NCBI GenBank assembly: GCA_033856255.1
Contig: JAWVFH010000055.1
Coordinates: forward strand, 62,001-126,000
Source: WHSW01 sp033856255
GTDB taxonomy: Bacteria; Actinomycetota; Thermoleophilia; Solirubrobacterales; 70-9
Length of the DNA stretch: 64,000 nucleotides
Reading direction: 5' to 3'
Part shown: piece by piece, positions 1 to 9,295 of the stretch
Numbering within the stretch: the stretch's first letter is position 1
Layout: each line of letters opens with the position of its first letter
The notes under the pieces: generated by a model
Database searches by the model: none
Told to the model about the DNA's origin: nothing
Seen by the model: the letters and a program-made list of their open reading frames with translations, nothing else
Made by a program: the position numbers and the translations under genes

Positions 1-55
1 TTTTCCAAGGTCCTCTCCCTCCTCGGTTGACGGCCGAAGACTCTATTGGAGGCCG

Positions 56-1039
56 CTATGAGTAGCGCTCGACGACGCCGTCGGCGACCATCGTCAGCAG
101 CTCGCGGCGGCGGTCGTCGATCGCCGCCGGCGTCAGCGCCGCCTTGGCCCGCTCGACCCGGGCGCGGGCGTCGGCGCGGACCGTGTCGAGCACTCCGGTC
201 GACGCGATCCGCTCGCAGACCTCCGTCGCGGTCGGCGCGTCGAGCGCTCGCAGGTCGAGATCGGCGAGCCCGTGATCGCGCTCACGGGCGAGGATCAGCG
301 GCAGCGTCACCGTGCCGTCGAGCAAGTCCGTGCCGAGCCCCTTGCCCGTGCGCTCCGGCGGGCCGGTGACGTCGAGGACGTCGTCGAGCAGCTGGAACGC
401 CAGTCCGATCTCGGCGCCGTACGTCAACAGCGCCTCTGTTCCCTCCGCCCCCGGGTCGGCGCCGATCAGGCACGCGCACTCGAACAGGCGAGCCGTCTTC
501 AGGCGGCAGCGCTCGAGGTAGCGCTCGGCGCTGATCGCGAGGTCGAAGGCGTCGCGGCGCTGCGCGAGCTCGCCCTGGGCGAGGCCGACCGAGGCGCCGG
601 CCAGCAATCCGACCTGCCGGCCGGAGCCGTCACCCGGCTCGCTGAGCTCGGCGAAGGCGCGGGAGAAGAGGAGGTCGCCGACCGCGGTCGCCGTCGAGCG
701 CCCGGCGCGGGCGACCACGGTCGGGCGACCGCGGCGCAGCGGGGCGGCGTCGAGGACGTCGTCGTGGACGAGGGTCGCCATGTGGACGAGCTCGATCGCG
801 GTCGCCGCCCGGATCGCCTCCTCGTTCCCCGGCTCGCCGGCGCAGACGAGGACCAGCATCGGGCGCAGGCGCTTGCCGCCCGCCGCCAGCGTCGCCGCCG
901 CCTCGGCCGAGAGGCGCTCCCCGCCGCCCAGCGTCAGCTCACCGAGCCGCGCCTCGACCGCCGCCATCCGGCGAGGCAACCACGCCTCGGCGGCGTCGAG
1001 CACGCGCGTGACGGGCGGGGGGACGGAGCTGCGGTTCAA
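56..1039 (-). CDS. Long-chain polyprenyl diphosphate synthase
   Basis: A 327-residue trans-polyprenyl synthase that extends allylic diphosphates with isopentenyl diphosphate, presumably to make the menaquinone side chain. Both aspartate-rich motifs are intact: the first in LVHDDVLDAAPLRRG and the second in LLDDVLDVTG. The residue five places before the first motif is alanine rather than a bulky aromatic, which in this family goes with long (C30 or longer) products. It is the last gene of the respiratory operon and its start overlaps the end of the UbiE/MenG gene by 4 bases. Exact chain length cannot be read from sequence. Confidence 0.93.
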   Translation of the reverse strand: MNRSSVPPPVTRVLDAAEAWLPRRMAAVEARLGELTLGGGERLSAEAAATLAAGGKRLRPMLVLVCAGEPGNEEAIRAATAIELVHMATLVHDDVLDAAPLRRGRPTVVARAGRSTATAVGDLLFSRAFAELSEPGDGSGRQVGLLAGASVGLAQGELAQRRDAFDLAISAERYLERCRLKTARLFECACLIGADPGAEGTEALLTYGAEIGLAFQLLDDVLDVTGPPERTGKGLGTDLLDGTVTLPLILARERDHGLADLDLRALDAPTATEVCERIASTGVLDTVRADARARVERAKAALTPAAIDDRRRELLTMVADGVVERYS

Positions 1040-1761
1040 GCGGGACGAGCGGCGGAGTGGATCGCGATGATCCCGCCGGCGAGCACCGTGTAGCGGATCC
1101 GCTCGAGCCCGGCGCGATCCATGATCAGCGCCAGGCCCTCGGGCGGCGGGAAGCGCTTCACCGACTCGGGCAGGTACGTGTAGGCGTCGCGGTCGCCGGC
1201 CAGGGTGCCGAGCAGCGGCACGAGGCGGTCGAACCAGAGGCTGAAGAAGGTCGAGAGCGGCGGCCGCCGCGGGTTCGTGATCTCGAGGATCACCAGGCGC
1301 CCGCCGGGCTTCAGCACCCGGGCGAGCTCGCCGACGCCGCGGTCGAGGTCGGCGAGGTTGCGAACGCCGAAGCCGACCGTGGCCGCGTCGAAGGTCTCGT
1401 CGTCGTAGGTGAGGTCGAGGGTGTCACCCCACTCGAAGCGCAGCGACCCGGCGCCCCGCTCGGCGGCCTTGTGGCGCGCGAGGTCGAGCATCGGCTCGGA
1501 GAAGTCGGAGCCGATCACCCTTCCGGTCGGCCCGACCCGGCGGGCGAGCTCGAAGGCGAGGTCGCCGGTCCCGCAGCAGGCGTCGAGCGCGACGTCGCCG
1601 GGCTCGAGCTCGGCGCGCTCGGCGGCGCGCTCGCGCCAGCCGTGGTGAAGGCCGGCGGTCATCGCCGTGTTCATCAGGTCGTAGACCCCGGAGATGCGGT
1701 CGAACATCCCGCGGACCTGGGTCGCGAACTCGACCTCCTCGGGGACGACTGTCCCGTTCAC
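1036..1761 (-). CDS. ubiE: Demethylmenaquinone methyltransferase (UbiE/MenG)
   Basis: A 241-residue class I SAM methyltransferase that adds the ring methyl in the last step of menaquinone synthesis. The SAM-binding motif DACCGTGDLAFELA, the family segment FGVRNLADLDRG and the later KPGGRLVILEIT are clear. The start is GTG. It lies 10 bases after the cytochrome b/c gene and overlaps the polyprenyl synthase gene, so quinone maturation is co-transcribed with the quinol-oxidising complex. Ubiquinone synthesis is unlikely in an actinobacterium, so menaquinone is the inferred substrate. Confidence 0.93.
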   Translation of the reverse strand: MNGTVVPEEVEFATQVRGMFDRISGVYDLMNTAMTAGLHHGWRERAAERAELEPGDVALDACCGTGDLAFELARRVGPTGRVIGSDFSEPMLDLARHKAAERGAGSLRFEWGDTLDLTYDDETFDAATVGFGVRNLADLDRGVGELARVLKPGGRLVILEITNPRRPPLSTFFSLWFDRLVPLLGTLAGDRDAYTYLPESVKRFPPPEGLALIMDRAGLERIRYTVLAGGIIAIHSAARPA

Positions 1762-1771
1762 AGCAGGCGCC

Positions 1772-2506
1772 TCACTGAAGCGAGGAGAGGAAATCGACCA
1801 GGCTGTTGAACTTCTCCGGCGGCATGCAGGAGCTGGTCGATGCGCCCGGCGAGCCGCAGGGGGCGAACACGGGCATCACGCCCGAGGGGTTAATCAGGGT
1901 CCGGCGGATGCCCTCGGCGGGCAGCTTGGCGCCGATCTGGGTCAGCTCGGGTCCCGGGCCGTTGTTGCCGTTGTCGCCGAACTTGTGGCAGGCCAGACAG
2001 CCCGACTGGGCGGCGACCTGCTTTCCGGCCTCGAACTGGGGCGGGACGGTGAGGTCGATCTCGGTCGGAGAGCCGGCCGAGGCGCCGAGCATCGTCAGGT
2101 AGGCCATCGCGATGATCGTCATGATCCCCGCCGTCGTCGCCACCGGCCGCCGCCAGGGGACGCGCTCCGGGTTGCGGTCGTAGAACGGCAGCAGCAGGAG
2201 CAGGACCATGCACAGGGTCGGGATCCCGACCGTCGCCACCGGCACGAGCTCGTTCGGCTTGATCACCCGCAGGAGCTCGAAGAGGAAGAAGAAGTACCAC
2301 TCGGGCCGCGGCACGTAGGTGGTCGTCGTCGGGTCGGCCTTCGGCCCCTGCTCTGCGCCGAGGATCAGCGACATCGCGACCAGGACGAGGGCGACGATCA
2401 GCATCATCGCCGAGTCCTTGAAGATCGCGTAGGGGAAGAACGGCTTGCCCTTCTTCTTCAGGATCTCGTACTCGCGGAGGTAGGCCTCCTTCTCGGCGCC
2501 GTTCAT
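1772..2506 (-). CDS. Menaquinol:cytochrome c reductase, subunit IV-cytochrome c fusion
   Basis: A 244-residue membrane protein combining the C-terminal half of cytochrome b (subunit IV type) with a C-terminal c-type cytochrome domain. The quinol-oxidation-site PEWY motif is in RPEWYFFFLFELLRV (about residues 68-82), followed by more membrane helices. The haem c attachment motif is CLACH (about residue 171). A PSGVMPVF segment offers a possible methionine ligand; a short insert with two cysteines (APCGSPGASTSSCMPP) near the end could form a disulfide. It sits 3 bases after the b6-like gene. The cytochrome domain should face outside and take electrons from the Rieske centre. Confidence 0.92.
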   Translation of the reverse strand: MNGAEKEAYLREYEILKKKGKPFFPYAIFKDSAMMLIVALVLVAMSLILGAEQGPKADPTTTTYVPRPEWYFFFLFELLRVIKPNELVPVATVGIPTLCMVLLLLLPFYDRNPERVPWRRPVATTAGIMTIIAMAYLTMLGASAGSPTEIDLTVPPQFEAGKQVAAQSGCLACHKFGDNGNNGPGPELTQIGAKLPAEGIRRTLINPSGVMPVFAPCGSPGASTSSCMPPEKFNSLVDFLSSLQ

Positions 2507-2509
2507 GCG

Positions 2510-3349
2510 CTAGCCCACCTCCTCCTCACGCAGCCGCTTCGGCTTCGGATCCGCGCGCAGCCACGGGGGCGCGGTCGTCCCGAGCTTGACGACGAGATAG
2601 AGATGGGCCCCGATCAGGGCGATGATCAGGCCGGGCACAAGGAGCATGTGGACCGAGTAGAAGCGGGGCAGGGTCGTTGCCCCGAACTCCGATCCGGCGC
2701 GTAAGAAGTCCGCCAGGTAGGGACCGAGCAGCGGGCCCGATCCGGTGATGTTCATGGCCACGATCGTGGCCCAGTAGGAGCGCTGGTCGAAGGGCAGCAG
2801 GTAGCCGGTCAGGCCCATCACCAGGGTGAGGATCAGCAGCACGACGCCGATCACCCAGTTCAGCTCTCGGGGGTACTTGTAAGCGCCGAAGAAGAACGTC
2901 CTCCCCATGTGGAGGAAGATCAGGATGACCATCAGCGTCGCGCCCCACTTGTGCAGGCCGCGGACGAACTCGCCGAGGAAGACGTCGTTGGTCAGGTGGG
3001 TGATCGAGTTGTAGGCCTCGGTCGACGAGGGCGTGTAGTACATCGCCAGGAAGACGCCGGTCAGGGCCTGCATCGCGAACACGAACAGCGTCGCCGAGCC
3101 GAGCGTGTAGAACCAGTTCGTTCCCTTCGGGACCTTGCGCAGCAGCAGGCCGGTGAGGAAGGGGGTGGCGCCGGTCCGCTCGTCGACCCAGCCGACGACG
3201 TCGATGCCGGCATCCGCGATCTTGCCGTGCTCGGGTGCCTTCGCCGGCGCACCCGTGCCGTTGCCGGCGCCGTTGCGGCCCGCGCCGTTGCTTCGCTCGC
3301 CGGGCTTGCCGGGCTTGCGCAGGATCTGTGGGAGTGGGAGCTTGGGCAT
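2510..3349 (-). CDS. Menaquinol:cytochrome c reductase, cytochrome b6-like subunit
   Basis: A 279-residue subunit holding the two b haems. The histidine pairs are HKWGATLMVILIFLH (14 apart) and HMLLVPGLIIALIGAH (15 apart); the 14/15 spacing is that of cytochrome b6 rather than mitochondrial cytochrome b (14/14). The position that carries the haem ci cysteine in b6 and firmicute proteins (FYCLGG) reads FYTLGS here, so covalent haem ci is not expected. The N-terminal 60 or so residues are a Gly/Ala/Lys-rich soluble extension. It sits between the Rieske and subunit IV-c genes in the same operon. Confidence 0.94.
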   Translation of the reverse strand: MPKLPLPQILRKPGKPGERSNGAGRNGAGNGTGAPAKAPEHGKIADAGIDVVGWVDERTGATPFLTGLLLRKVPKGTNWFYTLGSATLFVFAMQALTGVFLAMYYTPSSTEAYNSITHLTNDVFLGEFVRGLHKWGATLMVILIFLHMGRTFFFGAYKYPRELNWVIGVVLLILTLVMGLTGYLLPFDQRSYWATIVAMNITGSGPLLGPYLADFLRAGSEFGATTLPRFYSVHMLLVPGLIIALIGAHLYLVVKLGTTAPPWLRADPKPKRLREEEVG

Positions 3350-3354
3350 CGCGA

Positions 3355-4008
3355 TCAGGGCGGGGGAGCGGTCGTGAATCGCGGCGGGTAGAGGTACTCC
3401 CAGATCCCGCCCGTGTACTCGCCCGGGTCACGGGCGCGGACCGGCTCGAGGTCGGAGGTGACGCTGTAGCGGGGGCCGATCTGGAGCTCGCCGCCGACGA
3501 CGCGGGTCTGGAAGCGGTCCAGGGGCCGGACGGGCGGGCCGCCGATCACCTTGCCCTCGAAGTCGTAGACCCCGCCGTGGCAGGGGCAGATGAAGTTGCC
3601 GGCCGCGGGCACGAAGCGCACCGGGCAGCCGAGGTGCGCGCAGCGGGTCGAAATCGCGACGAAGCTGGCCGGATCCTCGTGGAGGTCGGGCGAACCGCGG
3701 CGGACGTAGACGGTCGTCTTCCCCGCGTCGCCGACTCCGTCGACGACCGTGATCACGGCCTGGCGGTAGGTGTCGGAGCTGAAGTCGTCGGGCTTGCCGA
3801 CTCCCTCCCACATCTCCTCCGGGCGGTCGAAGATCGGCGCGAGCGCGAAGCCGACCACGGGCAGCGCGACCACCGTCACGGCGGCGGCGCCGAACGCCTG
3901 GCCGCCGAGGGCGAAGACCGTGCGACGGGTCATCGTCTCGCCTTCGAAGTAGCCGGCGGGGTTCGGCTTCTCAGGGGCCTGGCCCGGTTTGTTCTGTTCG
4001 TCAGCCAA
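3355..4008 (-). CDS. Rieske iron-sulfur subunit of the menaquinol:cytochrome c reductase
   Basis: A 217-residue membrane-anchored Rieske protein that passes electrons from menaquinol to the c-type cytochrome domain. Both cluster-binding boxes are present, CAHLGC and CPCHGG (about 20 residues apart), and the cysteines for the stabilising disulfide are in those boxes. Near the N-terminus, MTRRTVFALGG followed by a hydrophobic helix looks like a twin-arginine export signal that stays as an anchor. The gene overlaps the preceding prenyl-synthase-like gene by 8 bases and is followed 5 bases later by the b6-like gene. Confidence 0.94.
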   Translation of the reverse strand: MADEQNKPGQAPEKPNPAGYFEGETMTRRTVFALGGQAFGAAAVTVVALPVVGFALAPIFDRPEEMWEGVGKPDDFSSDTYRQAVITVVDGVGDAGKTTVYVRRGSPDLHEDPASFVAISTRCAHLGCPVRFVPAAGNFICPCHGGVYDFEGKVIGGPPVRPLDRFQTRVVGGELQIGPRYSVTSDLEPVRARDPGEYTGGIWEYLYPPRFTTAPPP

Positions 4009-4624
4009 GTGAGGGAAGGTGGTCGGCCCGGAAGTCTAATCCAGCGGCAGCGTCCTCTAACGGCTCCCTAAACCCGCCGGCGTCGGCGATCTCGACGGCG
4101 GCGGCCCAGAGTGCGGCGGCGGCCCGCTCGCGGCCGGCGCGAACGTCCTCCTTCGCCTCCTCGTGGGCGCCCCCGGTGCCGCCGCCGATCGCCGACGCGC
4201 AGGCGAGCCACAGCGCCGTCGCCTCGCGCTCGGTGCGCTCGGGCTGACGCGAGCCGTCGTGGACCTGGGCGGCGAGGCTGATCAGGTCGGACAGCTCGCG
4301 CACGGCCGCCAGGTCGCCGAGCACCGACAGGCGCTCGAGCCCGAGCGCGTAGAGGTAGTCGCCGGCCAGCAGCGCCAGGTCGCCGTCGGCGCCGCGGACG
4401 AGGCGGGCGCGCTCGTCGGCGTAGTGGAGCAGGTAGCCCTCGCGCACCGCCTCGACGACGAGCGCGTACTCGCCCGGCGCCGGAGCGGTGCGCTGTCCGG
4501 CGGCGGCGAGGCTGCCGAGCGGCGTCGGCGCGTCGCCGGGCTCGGCCACGTGCGGGCTGACGACCGAGCGGTCGGCGCGCAGGAGGACGGCGAGGTCGTG
4601 CAGGGCATCGGCAGGCTCGGCCAC
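4001..4624 (-). CDS. Prenyl-synthase-like protein lacking the Asp-rich motifs, first gene of the respiratory operon
   Basis: A 207-residue, helix-rich soluble protein I cannot assign with certainty. The middle segment (about residues 84-120: LALLAGDYLYALGLERL, then LGDLAAVRELSDLISLAAQ) resembles the region after the first aspartate-rich motif of polyprenyl synthases, but neither DDxxD motif is present. It may be a regulatory or chain-length subunit comparable to component I of heterodimeric heptaprenyl diphosphate synthases, partnering the active synthase at the far end of the same operon; that is inference. The start is GTG, 9 bases after a TATTCT hexamer, so a leaderless transcript is possible. 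Confidence 0.7.
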   Translation of the reverse strand: MAEPADALHDLAVLLRADRSVVSPHVAEPGDAPTPLGSLAAAGQRTAPAPGEYALVVEAVREGYLLHYADERARLVRGADGDLALLAGDYLYALGLERLSVLGDLAAVRELSDLISLAAQVHDGSRQPERTEREATALWLACASAIGGGTGGAHEEAKEDVRAGRERAAAALWAAAVEIADAGGFREPLEDAAAGLDFRADHLPSLG

Positions 4625-4633
4625 GGCGCGGCG

Positions 4634-4639
4634 AGAATA
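4634..4639 (-). promoter_or_regulatory. Putative -10 element (TATTCT) of the respiratory operon
   Basis: TATTCT on the minus strand ends 9 bases before the GTG start at 4624. Its position would give a transcript starting at or next to the start codon. No good -35 hexamer is seen at the usual distance. The same -10-to-start spacing recurs elsewhere in the window. Confidence 0.4.
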
Positions 4640-4662
4640 GACGGCTGTGCCGACTCCGTCGG

Positions 4663-5965
<1,303 letters not shown>

Positions 5966-5973
<8 letters not shown>

Positions 5974-7063
5974 CGGCGTTCGCGCGCTCCCAGTTCGAGT
6001 AGTCGTCGGTGAAGTAGTGCAGGCGGATCTTCTTGAACTCGGTCGACGAGTAGAGCGTCGCCCGGTCCGGGCCGTGCAGGTCGTGCTCGTCGGCGATCGA
6101 CTGCAGGATCGCGTCGCACTCCTCCTTCGAGCGCCCGTGGGCCATCGTGAAGACCGAGTAGGGCCAGTCCGCGTAGGTCGGGCGCTCGTAGCAGTGCGAG
6201 ATTCCGCGCACCGCCGACATCCGCGTGCCGACGTCGAGGATCTTCTCGTCGGGCACCTTCCAGACGCCCATCCCGTTGGCCGAGAAGCCGGCGCGGCGGT
6301 GGTACAGGATCGCCGCCACCCGGCGCAGGATCTTGCGCTCGACCATCGCCTGCAGGTGCCCGAGCAGCTCGTCGGTCGTCATCTCGGCCTCGGCGGCGGC
6401 CTCGTCGTAGGGGCGGTCGACGACCTCCATCGGCCCCTGCAGCGCCCGGATCACGGCGACGTCGGTCTCGTCGTACGGCTGGCGCTCGAGCTCGCGCGGC
6501 GCGGCGACCTCCGCCGCCGCGGCGAGGGCCTCGGTTCCCCCCTCCATCTCCAGGTTCATGTTGATCTTGAACAGCTTCAGCGTCGGCAGCTGGCGGATCG
6601 ACTCGGCCCCGGTGAGGCGCTGGAGCGCGTCGAGCGTGCCCTGCAGGCCGAGCTCGGAGTCGGGCGGCGTGGCGAGCGTGAACCAGAGGTTGAACTCGTG
6701 CGTGCGCAGGTAGTTGTGGGAGACCCCGGGGTGCGAGTTGATGATCTTCGCCGCCCGCTGCGGGTTCGCTGAATCGACCTTGGCGGCGACGAGCATTGAT
6801 TCGTAGCCGAGCGCCCGGGTGTCGAAGATCGGCGTGATCTCGCGGATGATTCGCTCGTCGAGGAGCCGCTGGGTGCGCTCCATCAGCTCGTCGAGGTCGA
6901 GCTCGTGCTCGCCGGCGAGCACGGCGTAGGGCTCGGCGGCGAGCGGGAAGCTCGACTGCAGCAGGTTCATCAGCCGCCTGTCGGCGTCGTCGAGCGGGAC
7001 GGCCGAGCCGCCCTTGCGCGACCGCACCTTCGGCTGCGGAACCTTCGCTACGCCGCCAGCCAC
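5966..7063 (-). CDS. Fused two-domain AhbA-AhbB / NirDLGH-like protein (Lrp/AsnC-type siroheme decarboxylase)
   Basis: A 365-residue protein made of two Lrp/AsnC-like halves, each with a winged helix and a ferredoxin-like domain. Half one (about 25-170) carries GVSHNYLRTHEFNLWFTLA; half two (about 200-355) carries HCYERPTYADWPYSVFTMAHG and ends with STEFKKIRLHYF. These are hallmarks of the siroheme decarboxylases AhbA and AhbB and of the NirD/L/G/H proteins, not of DNA-binding Lrp regulators. It lies between hemB and hemL and overlaps both. It could decarboxylate siroheme to didecarbosiroheme or act as a heme-sensing regulator; I favour a tetrapyrrole role. Confidence 0.85.
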
Positions 7064-8022
7064 CCGGCCGCCTCCTTCGCGAAGTAGGTGAGGATCACAT
7101 CGGCCCCGGCCCGACGGATCGAGGTCAGCGTCTCGAGCGCCGCCGTGCGCTCGTCGGCCCAGCCGTTGATCGCGGCCGCCTTGATCATCGAGTACTCGCC
7201 GGAGACCTGGTAGGCGGCGATCGGGACGTCGGTCTCGGCCCGCATCGCGGCGATCACGTCCAGGTACGGCAGCGCCGGCTTCACCATCACCATGTCGGCG
7301 CCCTCGTCGATGTCGAGGCGCGCCTCGCGCAGGGCCTCGCGGCCGTTGGCGGGATCCATCTGGTAGCCGCGCCGGTCGCCGAACTCGGGGGTCGACTCGG
7401 CTGCCTCGCGGAAGGGCCCGTAGAAGGCCGAGGCGTACTTGGCCGAGTAGGCGATGATCGCCGTGTCGGGGTGGCCCTCCTCGTCGAGCTGGTGGCGGAT
7501 CATCCCGATCCGCCCGTCCATCATGTCGGAGGGGGCGACGACGTCGGCGCCGGCCTCGGCGTGCGAGATCGCCGTCTTCGCCAGCAGCTCGATCGTGATG
7601 TCGTTGTCCACCTCGCCGTCGCGGACGAAGCCGCAGTGCCCGTGCGAGGTGTACTCGCAGAGGCAGACGTCGGTGATCACCGTCAGCTCGGGGTGCGCCT
7701 CCTTCAGCGCCCGGACCGCCATCTGCACGACGCCCTCGCTGTCGTAGGCGCCGGAACCGCTCTCGTCCTTGGCCGCCGGAACCCCGAACAGGATCACGGC
7801 CTCGATCCCGACCGCCGCCAGCTCGGACGCCTCGGCTACAACCTCGTTGATCGAGAAGCGCTCGATCCCGGGCATCGACTCGACCGGCTCGCGGACGTTC
7901 TCGCCGGAGACGACGAACAGCGGCTGCACGAGGTGGCGGGGCGAAAGCTCGGTCTCGCGGACGAGGTCACGAAGCGCCTTCGTCCGCCGCAGCCGCCGCA
8001 TCCGGGTCGCAGGGAAGCTCAC
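7048..8022 (-). CDS. hemB: Porphobilinogen synthase (5-aminolevulinate dehydratase)
   Basis: A 324-residue enzyme condensing two 5-aminolevulinates to porphobilinogen. The two active-site lysines lie in YSAKYASAFYGPFREA and VMVKPALPYLDVI. The metal site DVCLCEYTSHGHCG has three cysteines, the pattern of the zinc-dependent class. The start is GTG; it is the first gene of the hemB-ahbAB-hemL operon and overlaps ahbAB by 16 bases. It is divergent from the PAS-EAL gene across 154 bases that carry a promoter for the latter. Confidence 0.96.
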   Translation of the reverse strand: MSFPATRMRRLRRTKALRDLVRETELSPRHLVQPLFVVSGENVREPVESMPGIERFSINEVVAEASELAAVGIEAVILFGVPAAKDESGSGAYDSEGVVQMAVRALKEAHPELTVITDVCLCEYTSHGHCGFVRDGEVDNDITIELLAKTAISHAEAGADVVAPSDMMDGRIGMIRHQLDEEGHPDTAIIAYSAKYASAFYGPFREAAESTPEFGDRRGYQMDPANGREALREARLDIDEGADMVMVKPALPYLDVIAAMRAETDVPIAAYQVSGEYSMIKAAAINGWADERTAALETLTSIRRAGADVILTYFAKEAAGWLAA

Positions 8023-8093
8023 GCGGCGGATTGTAGGGCGAGGAGCATGGGCCCCGGCGTTGAAACATCTTGCTCGTGGGAGCCAGTTGTCGA

Positions 8094-8122
8094 TTGACCC
8101 CGGGCGCGGACTTACTTAGTAT
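8094..8122 (+). promoter_or_regulatory. Sigma-70-type promoter of the PAS-EAL gene
   Basis: TTGACC (8094-8099) and TAGTAT (8117-8122) are separated by 17 bases, a near-consensus housekeeping promoter pointing at the gene starting at 8177. The implied transcript has a leader of about 45 bases with a GGAAGGA ribosome-binding site just before the ATG. Confidence 0.6.
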
Positions 8123-8176
8123 TGGGTATGGGTTAGGACGGGCGCCAGCGACGGCGCCGGCAATGGAAGGACCGGG

Positions 8177-9295
8177 ATGGGAATAGGGGACCACGCGTAC
8201 GGCGTGCCTGACGGGCTCGAGCGTTTCGGCGTCCTGGCGGAACCGCCCGGGATGCGCTTCGACATGGAGAGCGACCTGCTCTCGACGTCAGGGGCGGACG
8301 GGCGCTTCCTCTCGCTCAACGCCGCCTGGGAGCACGTCCTCGGCTGGACGCGCGAGGAGCTGATGTCGCGTCCCTACATCGAGTTCGTCCACCCCGACGA
8401 CATCACCCGCACCGCGGCCGAGCACGCGCGGATCAACGAGATCGACCACGAGCTGGTCGCCTTCGACAACCGCTACCGCACCAAGGACGGCGACTGGCGC
8501 TGGCTGCGCTGGAGCGCCCGCACCGACGGCGAGACCTGGTTCGCGATCGCCTTCGACATCACCGAGCGCAAGCGCGCCGAGGACGACCTGCGCGCGGCGA
8601 TCAACCAGGACCGCCTGCTCGCCTACAGCCAGCCGATCATCGACCAGCGCTCTGGGATCGTCGTCCAGGAGGAGCTTCTGGTCCGCCTGCGATCGAACGG
8701 CACGCCGTCCCGCAAGGTGATGCAGCCGGCCGAGTTCCTACCCGAGGCGGAGCGCAGCGGCCTGATCCGCAACATCGACCTGTGGATGACGATGAAAGCG
8801 CTCGACCTGGCCGCCCGTGGGCGCAATTGCGAGGTCAACCTTTCCGGCGCGACGATCGCCGACGCCGGCGCGATGGCCGAGCTCGCCGCGCGGCTCGGGG
8901 ACGCCGGAATCTCGGCCCGCCGGCTGGTCTTCGAGATCACCGAGACCGCAGCGTTCGAGAACGTCGATGCCACCCACGACCTCGCCGAGCAACTCGGCCG
9001 CCTCGGCTGCCTGATCGCGCTCGACGACTTCGGCACCGGCTTCGGCTCGCTCACCCACCTGCGCCAGCTGCCGATCCACATGATCAAGATCGACGCCAGC
9101 TTCGTCCGCGGGCTTCGCGATCACCCCGAGGACCGCGCCCTCGTCCGCGGGGTGACGACGATCGCCCGCGAGCTCGGCATGCAGACGGTCGCCGAGGGCG
9201 TCGAGGACGCGACCACCTTCGGCCTCCTGCGCGACATCGGCGTCGATCGGATCCAGGGCTTCCTGATCGGCCGCCCGGCCCCCGTCGCGGCCTAG
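8177..9295 (+). CDS. PAS-EAL protein, probable cyclic-di-GMP phosphodiesterase
   Basis: A 372-residue cytosolic protein: a PAS domain with its C-terminal motif (about 28-130, with LGWTREELMS, DGDWRWLRW and FDITERKRAEDD) and an EAL domain (about 140-370). The EAL metal and catalytic residues appear complete: Glu in QEELLVR, Asn in NLSGATI, Glu in FEITET, Asp-Asp in DDFGTG, Lys in IKIDASF, Glu in AEGVED and Gln in RIQGFLIGRP. There is no GGDEF domain and no membrane segment, so it should degrade cyclic-di-GMP in response to an unknown ligand or redox signal. It has its own promoter and is convergent with the ABC permease gene. Confidence 0.9.
   Translation: MGIGDHAYGVPDGLERFGVLAEPPGMRFDMESDLLSTSGADGRFLSLNAAWEHVLGWTREELMSRPYIEFVHPDDITRTAAEHARINEIDHELVAFDNRYRTKDGDWRWLRWSARTDGETWFAIAFDITERKRAEDDLRAAINQDRLLAYSQPIIDQRSGIVVQEELLVRLRSNGTPSRKVMQPAEFLPEAERSGLIRNIDLWMTMKALDLAARGRNCEVNLSGATIADAGAMAELAARLGDAGISARRLVFEITETAAFENVDATHDLAEQLGRLGCLIALDDFGTGFGSLTHLRQLPIHMIKIDASFVRGLRDHPEDRALVRGVTTIARELGMQTVAEGVEDATTFGLLRDIGVDRIQGFLIGRPAPVAA

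Noticed and set aside
1..55. Possible gene fragment at the left edge
   Set aside because: Fifty-five bases with no frame, start site or hairpin that I can support.
8177..9295. EAL domain as a degenerate, non-catalytic sensor
   Set aside because: All metal-binding and catalytic positions I can align are present, including DDFGTG and the Lys and Glu motifs.
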